Assembly (NCBI GenBank): GCA_016715405.1
Contig: JADKAE010000010.1
Coordinates: 127,001 to 191,000, forward strand
Reading direction: 5' to 3'
Length of the DNA: 64,000 nt
Origin: Saprospiraceae bacterium
Lineage (GTDB): Bacteria; Bacteroidota; Bacteroidia; Chitinophagales; Saprospiraceae
Shown piece by piece: positions 26,981 through 36,021 of this stretch (position 1 is its first letter; each line of letters begins with the position of its first letter). The position numbers were made by a program, and so were the translations under genes. The notes under the pieces were generated by a model, which saw only the letters and a program-made list of their open reading frames with translations, made no database searches and had not been told where the DNA came from.

Positions 26981-28228
26981 ATGGACCTGTTTGAAAAGTT
27001 ATCAGGGAATAGAGGCCCGCTGGGCAAATACGCTGCAATGGCTCACGGGTATTATACTTTCCCCAAACTGGAGGGAGAATTGGGCAACCGCATGATTTTC
27101 CAGGGAAAGGAAAAAATCATTTGGAGCATCAATAACTACCTGGGGCTGGCCAACCACCCCGAAGTGAGAAAAGCCGACGCAGAAGCGGCAGCTAACTGGG
27201 GGCTGGCATACCCCATGGGCGCGCGAATGATGTCGGGCGAAACCAATTTTCATGAGCAATTGGAACGCGACCTGGCCGCATTTGTGATGAAGGAAGACGC
27301 CATGTTGCTCAACTACGGCTATCAAGGCATCATGTCGGTAATCGATGCCCTGCTCGATCGGCGCGATGTGGTGGTATACGACAAAGACAACCACGCCTGC
27401 ATCTATGACGGCGTCAGGATGCATATCGGCGAACGCATGCCTTTTGAACACAATAACATCGAGAGCTTTACCAAGCAAATTGAAAAAGCTACCGCCTATG
27501 CAGAAAAAAGCGGGGGCGGTATCCTCGTTATCACGGAAGGCGTATTTGGTATGCGCGGCGAACAAGGTATCCTGAAGGAGATCGTCGACATGAAAAAGCG
27601 CTACAACTTCCGCCTGCTGGTTGACGATGCACATGGATTCGGTACGCTGGGCACAACCGGCGCCGGCGCCGGCGAAGAACAAGGCTGCCAGGATGGTATC
27701 GACCTCTATTTTAGCACTTTCGCCAAATCAATGGCCAGTATCGGCGCATTTGTGGCAGGCGATCGCGATGTACTGGAATACCTTCGCTATAATACCCGCT
27801 CGCAGATTTTTGCCAAATCGCTTCCTATGCCTATCGTGATTGGCAATATCAAAAGGTTGGAATTGTTGCGTACCCACCCCGAACTCAAAGACAAGCTTTG
27901 GGAAAATGTAAATATGCTGAAACAGGGACTGCGCGATATCGGTTTCGACCTGGGCTTGTCTAATACTTGTGTGACGCCGATATTTATGCACGGTTCGGTT
28001 GAAGAAGCCCTTGTACTGGTAAAGGATCTGCGCGACAACTACGACATCTTCTGCTCTATCGTGGTCTACCCGGTTATCCCGAAAGGCATGATGCTGCTCC
28101 GGCTTATTCCAACTGCCGACCATACCAAGGAAGATATCGATATTACAGTAAGCGCTTTCGGCGAAGTAGCTCAAAAACTCAAATCAGGCGTTTATCAGCA
28201 AATAGCCGCCGCCGCGCAAGCGACATAG
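26981..28228 (+). CDS. Alpha-oxoamine synthase (likely serine palmitoyltransferase)
   Basis: This 415-residue PLP enzyme belongs to the alpha-oxoamine synthase family (KBL, BioF, HemA, SPT). The internal aldimine Lys is in STFAKSMASIGAF. The PLP motif LLVDDAHGFGTLGTTGAG and the N-terminal SINNYLGLANHPEV are typical. Condensation of an amino acid with an acyl-CoA is therefore expected. Sphingolipids are common in Bacteroidota, and members of this length with this pattern are often annotated as serine palmitoyltransferase. BioF or KBL function cannot be excluded because no biotin or threonine-degradation genes are adjacent. It has its own promoter and terminator. Confidence 0.85.
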   Translation: MDLFEKLSGNRGPLGKYAAMAHGYYTFPKLEGELGNRMIFQGKEKIIWSINNYLGLANHPEVRKADAEAAANWGLAYPMGARMMSGETNFHEQLERDLAAFVMKEDAMLLNYGYQGIMSVIDALLDRRDVVVYDKDNHACIYDGVRMHIGERMPFEHNNIESFTKQIEKATAYAEKSGGGILVITEGVFGMRGEQGILKEIVDMKKRYNFRLLVDDAHGFGTLGTTGAGAGEEQGCQDGIDLYFSTFAKSMASIGAFVAGDRDVLEYLRYNTRSQIFAKSLPMPIVIGNIKRLELLRTHPELKDKLWENVNMLKQGLRDIGFDLGLSNTCVTPIFMHGSVEEALVLVKDLRDNYDIFCSIVVYPVIPKGMMLLRLIPTADHTKEDIDITVSAFGEVAQKLKSGVYQQIAAAAQAT

Positions 28229-28266
28229 TTAGTACAAGCGCGCGCATACAACGAATAGCACCAAAA

Positions 28267-28304
28267 AAGCCCGGCTCCAATCTATTGGTCCGGGCTTCTT
28301 TTTT
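28267..28304 (+). terminator. Rho-independent terminator after the oxoamine synthase
   Basis: The stem AAGCCCGG (28267-28274) pairs with CCGGGCTT (28290-28297) and is followed by CTTTTTT. The preceding A run makes it usable on both strands. Confidence 0.85.
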
Positions 28305-28375
28305 CATATTTATTTTTTATTACATATATGAAAGACAAACACTAAAAACATGTCAATCTGCGCCGCCCCGATAAG

Positions 28376-29502
28376 GTGGGCGAGTTTGGCAGGCTGGAGT
28401 GGGCAATCATCGGCGCACCTTGTGATACAATTAATGAACTGGCCATGGCCCTAACGGCACAGCTTGCCGCATCGTGCCAGGTAGCCTATGTAGACGCCGA
28501 CCACAAAGAAGACCACAATAATTCCAATGTAGTTGACAATATAGTTTCAAAAGGAGCGGCATTATACTATACCGACAAAATTGCGCATGCCCGGTTTGAT
28601 TATGGCATTCCGCCCAATGATTACCAGCGGCGTACGCTGATGAATGCTTGTGATGTTGTACTGGTAAACGGCAACCATTTCTCAGCAACGAGGCAAATGG
28701 TGATTATTGACCCCCGAAAAGAACAATCGTTGCAGAAAAAGCTGGATAGGCTTACTCAGGTTGATATGATCTTGCTTACAGAAAATGGGCAAGGAGTATA
28801 TCCATTTTTGCAGGCATTCCTGGACGGGCAGGATAAGCAAGTGCCGATCCTTCAAATATCGGATACACAGTCGATCGCAGCTCAGATTTTGGAAAAGTGG
28901 CGGCAAATGAACCCGCCGATATACGGATTAGTACTGGCAGGGGGCAAAAGCCAGCGGATGGGAGAAGATAAAGGCGCTATGGTGTACCATCAGAAAACTC
29001 AGCGCGAACACGTTGCTGATTTGTTGAAACCCCTCTGCGAAAAAGTATTTGTGTCGTGCCGTCCCGATCAGGCGGCTCAAATAGAATCGGAGCAGCCTTA
29101 TCCGACACTGCCCGATACCTTTTTAGGGCTTGGCCCCCTCGGCGCTATACTCACCGCATTCCGGCATAATCCCGATGCCGCCTGGTTAGTTGCAGCGTGC
29201 GACCTCCCGTTGTTGAACAGCGATACTTTGTCGCAACTCATACGTGCCCGCAATGCTACAAAAATAGCTACCGCTTTCCGCCAGCCCGATGAGGAAGGCT
29301 GGCCCGAGCCGTTGATTACTATATGGGAGCCAAAAAGCTACCTTGTGGCGTTGCAGTTTTTAGCGCAAGGGTATTCTTGCCCACGTAAAATATTAATAAA
29401 TAGTAACATACGATTAATAGATTGTAGCCTTCCTGATGCGCTAAAAAACGTCAATACGCAGGAAGAAAAGATGAAATTATGGGTTTGCTTGAAACAGAGT
29501 AG
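28376..29502 (+). CDS. MobA-like NTP transferase (molybdenum cofactor guanylyltransferase type), disrupted at both ends
   Basis: The C-terminal half is a MobA-type nucleotidyltransferase: GLVLAGGKSQRMGEDKGAM near residue 183, then FLGLGPLGAIL and AACDLPLLN. The N-terminal 180 residues form a separate domain (WAIIGAPCDTINELAM, VAYVDADHK) that recalls a MobB-like P-loop fold without a clear Walker A. An in-frame ATG at 28328 is followed by TAA at 28343. A single change there would extend the N-terminus by 16 codons. At the 3' end one A missing from the run at 29466-29469 changes the tail. Restored, it ends KDEIMGLLETE at 29500-29502 rather than 29536. The role in cofactor synthesis is from the family. 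Confidence 0.8.
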
Positions 29503-29536
29503 GTATTGTTATGATGGTGTATTTTCCAATTGTTAA

Positions 29537-29998
29537 AAATTTTAGTAAAATTTTAACACATTTTGGAGGATGATGTTAGTAACTTAAAACTGCCATATAA
29601 TATTCCTTCAATGGGCAATAATTGTTGAAATAATTCCAGAAAGGGTTTTGCTAACCCCATTAATATTGTATAAACCCCCACATTTAAATTCTTGCATTTA
29701 ATGTGATAATACATTGTTAAGAACATGTGTACACGCTATGTCGTTAATAATCATTGCATTTGAGGTATAGAAGGGATAACTTTGCGTTAGAAACTGAAAT
29801 TTCTTTTAAAAAAAATTGTGCCAAAATTCATTTTACAAAAAGGCACATTAAAGTAAAAAACCCTAATTCCCCCGGTTGGTTAGCTGCAAAGCGAGAATGG
29901 AAATTCAAAGTAAGCAGTTATACTAATCGCCAAAGCCGAGCGTTTTAATAGGCAATATTTTAATGCCCGGCCTAGTGAAAACAAAAAATTGAACAAGA
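29537..29998. other. Long AT-rich leader/intergenic region
   Basis: The first 215 bases hold no recognisable element. A promoter-like match lies at 29754-29784. The remaining 200 bases would form a long 5' leader of the transglycosylase gene. An open frame at 29754-29948 has no similarity or ribosome site that would support it as a gene. Confidence 0.5.
29754..29784 (+). promoter_or_regulatory. Bacteroidota-type promoter upstream of the lytic transglycosylase
   Basis: TTG (29754-29756) and TAACTTTG (29777-29784) are 20 bases apart, close to the TTTG-N19-TAnnTTTG pattern. The same TTGCA and TAACTTTG words with the same spacing occur before the sigma-factor gene at 37082-37112. Confidence 0.55.
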
Positions 29999-31132
29999 AT
30001 GAAATTCCCATGGACATTAACTGCCGTCATAGCAGCATGCTATTTGACGGTCGTAACACAAACCTCTGCATTGACCTCATGTTACGATAACGAGCTGGTC
30101 GAAATGACCGGCAACGATGAGGTTATTAAAGCGCGTGTAGGAAACATCAACCTGCCATTCTGTGCACCCTACAACAAAGAAGTGCGCGAGTTCATCAAAC
30201 GCTATACGGTAATCGGCGTGAAAGAATCGGAAGCTATGCTTGGCCGCACCTCGTTGTATTTTCCCATTTTCGAGCACTACCTGAGAGTTCACAAATTGCC
30301 GGAAGAGTTGAAATACCTTCCAATGGTTGAATCTACGCTGCGGCCGGAAGTGCGTTCTGCCGCCGGTGCAGCAGGATTGTGGCAATTCGTGCCTTCGTCA
30401 GCCCGGCATTTTGGGTTGAAAATGGAAGGCGGCTTAGACGAACGCCTCGACCCCTACCGGTCTACCGAAGCGGCCGTCAAACTCCTGGCTACGCTTTACC
30501 ATGAATTCGGCGATTGGATGCTGGTGATGGCTGCGTTTAACTGTGGATCAGGCCGCGTAAAAAAGGCAATCCGCTATGCTAATAGCAGGGATTATTGGGC
30601 CATCAGCAAATACCTGCCGGTTGAATCCCGCAGATATGTGCCTTCCTATATTGCCGCAGCCTATCTTGTTAACTACTATAACGAGCACAACCTGGCGCCC
30701 AAATATCCCTCTTACCAGATGCAGGAAACCCGCACGTTCAGAGTGTATACGCCGCTGACTTTCCAGCAGGTTGCACAAGTGACGGGCGTCAATAGCGCAT
30801 TGATTAAGGCGCTCAATCCCAGCTATCTACAGCAGTACATACCCGCCAACAAAAACGGTAACTTTGTAATAGTACCTGCCAGCGGCGCTGTGGCATTCCG
30901 CCAGCACCTGGCAAAAAAAGCAGGCTTGTCAGTAGATAAGGTACTGCCTCAAGGCAAATTCAAATCGTCGTACGTGGCCGTTCCCGGCGACCGCATCGAG
31001 TCAGTCGCCATGCTGTTTCGCTGCGACGTAGAAGAACTGATGGCGTGGAACCAACTGGCGCACCGCGAAGTGGTTGTCAATCAGCATTTGCTGCTGTTCC
31101 TGCCCGAAAACAACAAAAAAGTCAAACCCTAA
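29999..31132 (+). CDS. Membrane-bound lytic transglycosylase with two LysM domains (MltD-like)
   Basis: The 377-residue protein has a signal peptide (about residues 1-24) and an SLT domain at about residues 95-215. The catalytic Glu is in LPMVESTLRPEVRSAAGAAG, followed by GLWQFVPSSA and AAFNCGSGRVKKAI. Two LysM-like peptidoglycan-binding modules follow at about residues 245-300 and 320-370 (VPGDRIESVAMLFRCDVEEL). It cleaves peptidoglycan glycan strands, forming 1,6-anhydro-muramic acid ends. A second family member without LysM lies directly downstream. Confidence 0.93.
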   Translation: MKFPWTLTAVIAACYLTVVTQTSALTSCYDNELVEMTGNDEVIKARVGNINLPFCAPYNKEVREFIKRYTVIGVKESEAMLGRTSLYFPIFEHYLRVHKLPEELKYLPMVESTLRPEVRSAAGAAGLWQFVPSSARHFGLKMEGGLDERLDPYRSTEAAVKLLATLYHEFGDWMLVMAAFNCGSGRVKKAIRYANSRDYWAISKYLPVESRRYVPSYIAAAYLVNYYNEHNLAPKYPSYQMQETRTFRVYTPLTFQQVAQVTGVNSALIKALNPSYLQQYIPANKNGNFVIVPASGAVAFRQHLAKKAGLSVDKVLPQGKFKSSYVAVPGDRIESVAMLFRCDVEELMAWNQLAHREVVVNQHLLLFLPENNKKVKP

Positions 31133-31157
31133 ACCAGGGTTATTACTCCATAGTAAA

Positions 31158-31192
31158 GGCATCCCGGATGGCATATCCGGGATGCCTTTTTT
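31158..31192 (+). terminator. Rho-independent terminator
   Basis: The 12-base perfect stem GGCATCCCGGAT (31158-31169) pairs with ATCCGGGATGCC (31175-31186), with a 5-base loop and six T residues. It ends the first transglycosylase unit. Confidence 0.92.
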
Positions 31193-31473
31193 GTTTACGC
31201 CGGCCAGGTGTACACCATGTTTCGTTTCTTGCTAACAGCGGTTTATATCGAATTTATTGCCATACAATAATATTTATTTTAAGTATTTGTTTTGTTGTGG
31301 TATTTTCTTTTAAAAATAGTGTTAATATTGTATAATCAAATCTGAGAGAGAAGCTAGCCTACCGCTACCATCCTACATTTTCCTAACGAATAAGTATTTG
31401 TCTTTACCTCGTAAGCAAACGATGCGTTTGCTACACGGGTAAGGCTCGTTATTCACAACTAAACAAGCCAGTT
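31193..31473. other. Intergenic region with a 5'-leader hairpin
   Basis: The region is AT-rich up to about 31340. A perfect small hairpin lies at 31414-31432 (AGCAAACG, loop ATG, CGTTTGCT), 42 bases before the second transglycosylase start. It has no U tract, so a regulatory or RNA-stability role is possible but unproven. Confidence 0.5.
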
Positions 31474-32283
31474 ATGAAAGGTCTACCCATTGTTACAACC
31501 CTTCAGGTAGTGCTGTTTGTCTTGCAGAGCCCCGATTGTTTGTTTGCGTATGCAGGTGCAGCGCAGCAAATGGATTTGAGGCAAATACTCGGCAACGAGG
31601 CCGCTTTGGAAACTTGTGCAACGAAGTCGCAAGTACCGTTTGAAGTACAGGATTGGTCGAAGGTGAGTTTTTTGCTAAAAGAATACGCGACCTTAGGCCA
31701 TAAGGTGCGCAGAGCCATGGAAAAGCGCATGTCGGACTATCTGCCGCAAATTGCCGGGGCGCTGAAGGAAAATGGACTTCCGGAGGCATTGCAGTATTTG
31801 CCTTTGGCCGAATCGAGGCTTTTTCCAGAAATCGGATCTCCGGCAGGTGCAAAAGGTATTTGGCAGATTATGCCCGCAACAGGTAGAAATTATGGGCTGG
31901 TGATCAATACTGTAACCGATGAGCGCATAGACCCCGAGAAGTCGACACAGGCAGCAATCCAATTACTTACCAAGTTGTATGAAGAATTCGGAGATTGGGC
32001 CCTGGTGATCGCGGCATACAATTGCGGACCGTCAAGGGTGAGGCGCGCGATACTCAAAAGCGACTGCGACAATTACTGGGATATAGACCACCTGCTGCCT
32101 TCTCAAACCCGCGCCTATGTACCGGCATTTATTGCCGCAGCATGTTATGCAGGCCACCGGCATCTCAAAGCAGAAGCATATGAAACACCATTCGAGGCGC
32201 CGGCATATGCTGCCATTCAGGCCAACTTCTGGCTCCAACCGGTGGGGGCATTGATGTCGGCCAAAAATATCCTCAGCGTTTAA
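31474..32283 (+). CDS. Lytic transglycosylase, SLT domain only
   Basis: This 269-residue secreted protein is a paralogue of the preceding gene. The SLT motifs are LPLAESRLFPEIGSPAGAKG with the catalytic Glu, GIWQIMPATGRNYGL and AAYNCGPSRVRRAI. It has a signal peptide and lacks the C-terminal LysM domains. After the catalytic domain only about 45 residues remain. The tandem arrangement suggests duplication followed by loss of LysM, or recruitment of a short form. Confidence 0.9.
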   Translation: MKGLPIVTTLQVVLFVLQSPDCLFAYAGAAQQMDLRQILGNEAALETCATKSQVPFEVQDWSKVSFLLKEYATLGHKVRRAMEKRMSDYLPQIAGALKENGLPEALQYLPLAESRLFPEIGSPAGAKGIWQIMPATGRNYGLVINTVTDERIDPEKSTQAAIQLLTKLYEEFGDWALVIAAYNCGPSRVRRAILKSDCDNYWDIDHLLPSQTRAYVPAFIAAACYAGHRHLKAEAYETPFEAPAYAAIQANFWLQPVGALMSAKNILSV

Positions 32284-32386
32284 CACATAAGGAAATGATG
32301 CGGATAAGGCTATTTTTTGTTAACTTTCGCCCTGCAAAAGGAGGAAAGCTCTTTTTACATTATCATTGGAGTTAACCCAACAAAGG

Positions 32387-33039
32387 ATGAGCCTTGCATC
32401 GTTCATTGATCATACCATACTGAAACCTGACTGCAAGTTATCAGATATTCAGAAGGTATGCGACGAAGCCCTGCAATACCAGTTTGCAGCGGTTTGTATT
32501 CCGCCATATTATGTGCCCAATGCGGCTGATCTGCTCGCAGACAGCCCAGTCAAAGTAGCTACTGTAATTGGTTTCCCCATGGGTTACGCTACTACCGCTG
32601 CTAAAGTAGAAGAAATCAAACGCGCGATAGACGAGGGAGCAGACGAACTGGATGTAGTGATCAACCTGTGCGCACTGAAAAATGGGCAATGGAATTTTGT
32701 AAGCAGCGACCTCGATAGGATGATTACCACCGCTCATTTGCGCGACAAGCATGTAAAAGTGATCATCGAAACAGGCTTATTGCTGGAAGACGAAATACAA
32801 CGCTGTTGCAATTTGTGCAAAGAACTTAGCGCCGATTTCGTCAAAACGTCTACCGGATATAGCGGAGAAGGCGCCACAGTGAAAGTCGTGCAACTCATGG
32901 CCGGGCAATTGAAAGGTAGCGGTGTGAAAATCAAAGCTCAGGGGGTATTCGCACAAAGGAGGATGCCCTCCGATTAGTGGATGCCGGTGCACAACGACTG
33001 GGGTGCTCTTCCAGTGTGTCGATTATCACTTCTATATAA
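32387..33039 (+). CDS. deoC: Deoxyribose-phosphate aldolase, C-terminus frameshifted
   Basis: DeoC cleaves 2-deoxyribose 5-phosphate to acetaldehyde and glyceraldehyde 3-phosphate. The Schiff-base lysine is in FVKTSTGYSGEGAT, and the second active-site lysine is in VKIKAQGG. The frame breaks in the G run 32941-32945. With one added G the protein continues IRTKEDALRLVDAGAQRLG and ends at 33037-33039, as expected for the family. As written it stops at 32977. ATG at 32387 gives the better start (MSLASFIDHTILKPD) than 32366. Confidence 0.92.
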
Positions 33040-33051
33040 AAGTGAATGTAT

Positions 33052-33447
33052 ATGAAAAAGTGGTACGTTTTACTTCTCCTCGCCGGTTGGTGCACTGCAT
33101 TGACCGCACAGGTGAAAATTAAAGAAGATCCGTTGATTACCAGGATGGTAGAGACATATGTCAACGGCAACAAAGCAAAAGCCTCGGTAGAGGGTTGGCG
33201 GGTGCAGCTATTGGCAACCACCGACAGGCAACGCCTGGAAAGCGTTAAGCAGTCGTTCCAATACAGGTATCCCAATATTCCTATCGATTGGGTGCACTCG
33301 TCGCCGTATTATCAGCTCAGAGCAGGCGCATTTACTACAAAATTGGAAGCCCTGCGCTTAAAATACATCCTGGAAAGAGAATATACGGGGATCTACCTCG
33401 TTAAAGATGACAAAATCAAGCCGGAAGAATTGGTGGGTTCATATTGA
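33052..33447 (+). CDS. SPOR-like domain exported protein
   Basis: The protein of about 131 residues has a signal peptide (KKWYVLLLLAGWCTALTAQ) and one SPOR-like repeat region (GWRVQLLATTDRQRLESVK, then YYQLRAGAFTTKLEALRLK). SPOR domains bind denuded peptidoglycan at division sites. It overlaps the rodA-type gene by a few bases and follows two lytic transglycosylases, which fits a cell-wall role. An alternative ATG at 33046 lies two codons upstream. Confidence 0.85.
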   Translation: MKKWYVLLLLAGWCTALTAQVKIKEDPLITRMVETYVNGNKAKASVEGWRVQLLATTDRQRLESVKQSFQYRYPNIPIDWVHSSPYYQLRAGAFTTKLEALRLKYILEREYTGIYLVKDDKIKPEELVGSY

Positions 33448-33455
33448 GCAGTGGC

Positions 33456-34868
33456 ATGTTAGGAATGAATAGAGGCGGTTATTCCAGGAAAATTGACCTG
33501 GTTACTTTTTCCCTTTACCTGGGACTAGTGGGCATTGGCTGGCTTATGGTTTTTACCGTGGGTTACGGGGAAGGCTATGCCGGCAATATCTTCGATTTTT
33601 TTGGTACCCAGGCAGGCAAGCAAACGATCTGGGTAGGTATTTCTTTTTTTGTATTTGCCTTTATTATGTTGTTCGACTGGAAGTTCTGGTCCACTTTCGC
33701 TTACCCCATATACGGGATCGCCGTCTTTTTTCTTATGGCGGTTTTAATATTCGGAACAAAAACGAAGGGCGCCACGGCGTGGTTCTCTTTTGGTGGGTTT
33801 TCCTTTCAGCCCTCTGAACTGGCCAAGTTTGCTACAGCGCTGGCTATGTCGAGTTTTTTGAGCCATTATGGCACTAACCTGAAAACGCTCAAGTCTCAGT
33901 TGCTGGCGTTTGGTATCCTGCTGTTGCCAATGAGCCTGATCATGCTGCAACCCGACGCAGGATCGACCCTGGTCTTTTTATCCTTTTTTATCGTGTTGTA
34001 CAGGGAAGGACTTTCGCCCAATTTGTATATCATCGGCATTACCTCTGCTGTTCTATTGATATTGGGGCTTATTATTGATCCCACTTATATTGCGCAGGCG
34101 CTGATTTTCATAGGCGCCACCTTTTTATTTCTACAATTCAAACCGCAATTATATTGGGGCGCCGGCGCTATAGCGCTTGCTGCGGCTATGATTTATCTCT
34201 CGCGGCACGAAAGCGGATACGAGGCGTTGGGCCTGGCGGTACTGAGTTTTATAGCTGCAGGTGTAGCGCTTGTGCGCAAAAGAAAAACCAGAATGGTTAG
34301 CGTTTTGGCAACGGCAGTGCTTTTAGGTATAGGTATTTCATTTGCAGCTAATTACGCGTTTAATTCTGTTTTAAAACCTCACCAGCAAGATCGCATAAAT
34401 GTATGGCTAAGGCCCGAATTGTGCGACGAAAGAGGCTCGCTTTACAACGTCACCCAATCCAAGATGGCTATTAGTTCGGGAGGACTCAAAGGCAAGGGGT
34501 TTCTGAACGGGAGCATGACTAAGCTCAATTACGTGCCTGAGCAATCAACCGATTTTATTTTTTGCACCATTGGAGAAGAACAGGGATTTGTAGGCGCCTT
34601 CGGCACGATTATTCTATTCCTGTTATTGCTCATTCGAATAACCATTATTGCCGAACGGCAGCGGTCTAACTTCTCCCGGCATTATGCCTATTGCGTAGGA
34701 GGTATTTTCTTTATCCACTTTTTTGTCAATATAGGCATGACCATGGGGCTATTGCCCATTATCGGCATCCCTTTGCCTTTTATCAGCAAAGGGGGATCGG
34801 CCTTGCTCGGATTTACTGCGATGATTGCAGTGCTGATGAAGCTTGACAGTCACAGGTACCAGATTTAA
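33456..34868 (+). CDS. rodA: Rod-shape-determining SEDS protein RodA
   Basis: This SEDS-family peptidoglycan glycosyltransferase has about ten or more transmembrane helices. Family motifs are GATAWFSFGGFSFQPSELAK early, EQSTDFIFCTIGEEQGF and the C-terminal IPLPFISKGGSALLGF. A longer insert with extra helices lies in the middle (about residues 185-290). ATG at 33456 is preferred. A TTG at 33444 would overlap the previous stop. RodA acts with a class B PBP in side-wall synthesis; the PBP gene is not in the window. Confidence 0.92.
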   Translation: MLGMNRGGYSRKIDLVTFSLYLGLVGIGWLMVFTVGYGEGYAGNIFDFFGTQAGKQTIWVGISFFVFAFIMLFDWKFWSTFAYPIYGIAVFFLMAVLIFGTKTKGATAWFSFGGFSFQPSELAKFATALAMSSFLSHYGTNLKTLKSQLLAFGILLLPMSLIMLQPDAGSTLVFLSFFIVLYREGLSPNLYIIGITSAVLLILGLIIDPTYIAQALIFIGATFLFLQFKPQLYWGAGAIALAAAMIYLSRHESGYEALGLAVLSFIAAGVALVRKRKTRMVSVLATAVLLGIGISFAANYAFNSVLKPHQQDRINVWLRPELCDERGSLYNVTQSKMAISSGGLKGKGFLNGSMTKLNYVPEQSTDFIFCTIGEEQGFVGAFGTIILFLLLLIRITIIAERQRSNFSRHYAYCVGGIFFIHFFVNIGMTMGLLPIIGIPLPFISKGGSALLGFTAMIAVLMKLDSHRYQI

Positions 34869-34887
34869 TTAAACCCACTACAATATC

Positions 34888-36021
34888 TTGCTTACTTTTC
34901 AACTCCAACATACTGATGCGTTATCGTCTGCCCGGGTGGGGCTGATTCAAACTGCCCACGGGCAAATTGAAACGCCCATTTTCATGCCGGTAGGTACGGT
35001 GGGATCTGTAAAGGCGGTGCACCAGCACGAGTTGGAATCGGCGGTGGGAGCACAAATCATTTTGGGCAATACTTACCATTTGTATTTGCGGCCGGGGCTC
35101 GATACGCTCCAACAGGCGGGCGGGCTTCACCGGTTTATGTCGTGGAATAAACCTATATTGACCGATAGCGGAGGATACCAGGTGTATTCACTGAGCAACC
35201 GGCGAAAGATCAAAGAGGAAGGCGTTACTTTTAGCTCTCATATCGACGGGTCGAAGCATTTTCTGAGTCCCGAAAAAGCCGTGGATATACAGCGGATCAT
35301 AGGCGCCGATATCATGATGGCTTTCGACGAATGCCCCCCATACCCCTGTGATTACCGCTATGCCAAAACATCCATGGAGCTTACGCATCGCTGGCTGCGC
35401 CGGTGTGTGGAGCACCTGCCGCAGTCGCCGCCGCTGTATGGATACGAGCAGACGCTTTTTCCTATCGTGCAGGGTAGCGTCTATGACGACCTCAGAAAAC
35501 AATCGGCTGAAGAGGTAGCCCAATACGACACCGGCGGTTATGCCATCGGTGGACTGTCGGTAGGCGAACCCGCTGAAGAAATGTATCGCACTACTGAAAT
35601 GGTGTGCGGCATATTGCCTGCCCATAAACCCCGCTACCTGATGGGAGTGGGTACGCCGGTAAATATACTGGAGTGCATCGCATTGGGTATCGATATGTTC
35701 GATTGCGTATTGCCCACCCGAAATGCCCGGCACGGCATGTTGTATACGGCCAGTGGCGTTATTAATATAAAAAACGCCAAGTGGAAAAACGATTTTAGCC
35801 CGATAGATGAATCCATACCCAGCCCCACCAGCCGGGAATACTCTAAAGCGTATTTGCGCCATCTGATACACAACCAGGAAATACTAGGCGCACAAATTGC
35901 TTCGCTGCACAACCTGGGCTTCTTTTGTGGTTGGTGAAGGAAGCGCGCAAGCATATATTGGTCGGCGATTTTTGCCTCCTGGAAAGCAGGTATGGTTAAC
36001 GAAATGCAAAAGAGAATATGA
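34888..36021 (+). CDS. tgt: Queuine tRNA-ribosyltransferase, C-terminus frameshifted
   Basis: Tgt exchanges guanine 34 for a queuosine precursor in GUN tRNAs. Clear motifs are TDSGGYQVYSL with the catalytic Asp, YAIGGLSVGEP and FDCVLPTRNARHG with the nucleophile Asp. The zinc cysteines of the CxCxxC motif are absent (SIPSPTSREYSKAYLRHL), which is normal for Bacteroidota. Two indels affect the tail: one T missing near 35920 and one extra T near 35965. Corrected, it ends LWLVKEARKHILVGDFASWK and NEMQKRI with the stop at 36019-36021. As written it stops at 35937. The start codon is TTG at 34888. Confidence 0.92.

Noticed and set aside
27002..27682. 226-residue frame antisense to the oxoamine synthase
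   Set aside because: Composition-driven shadow; the sense strand carries all PLP enzyme motifs.
29754..29948. 64-residue open frame in the leader of the transglycosylase gene
   Set aside because: It overlaps the promoter match and has an AT-driven Lys/Asn composition without recognisable motifs.
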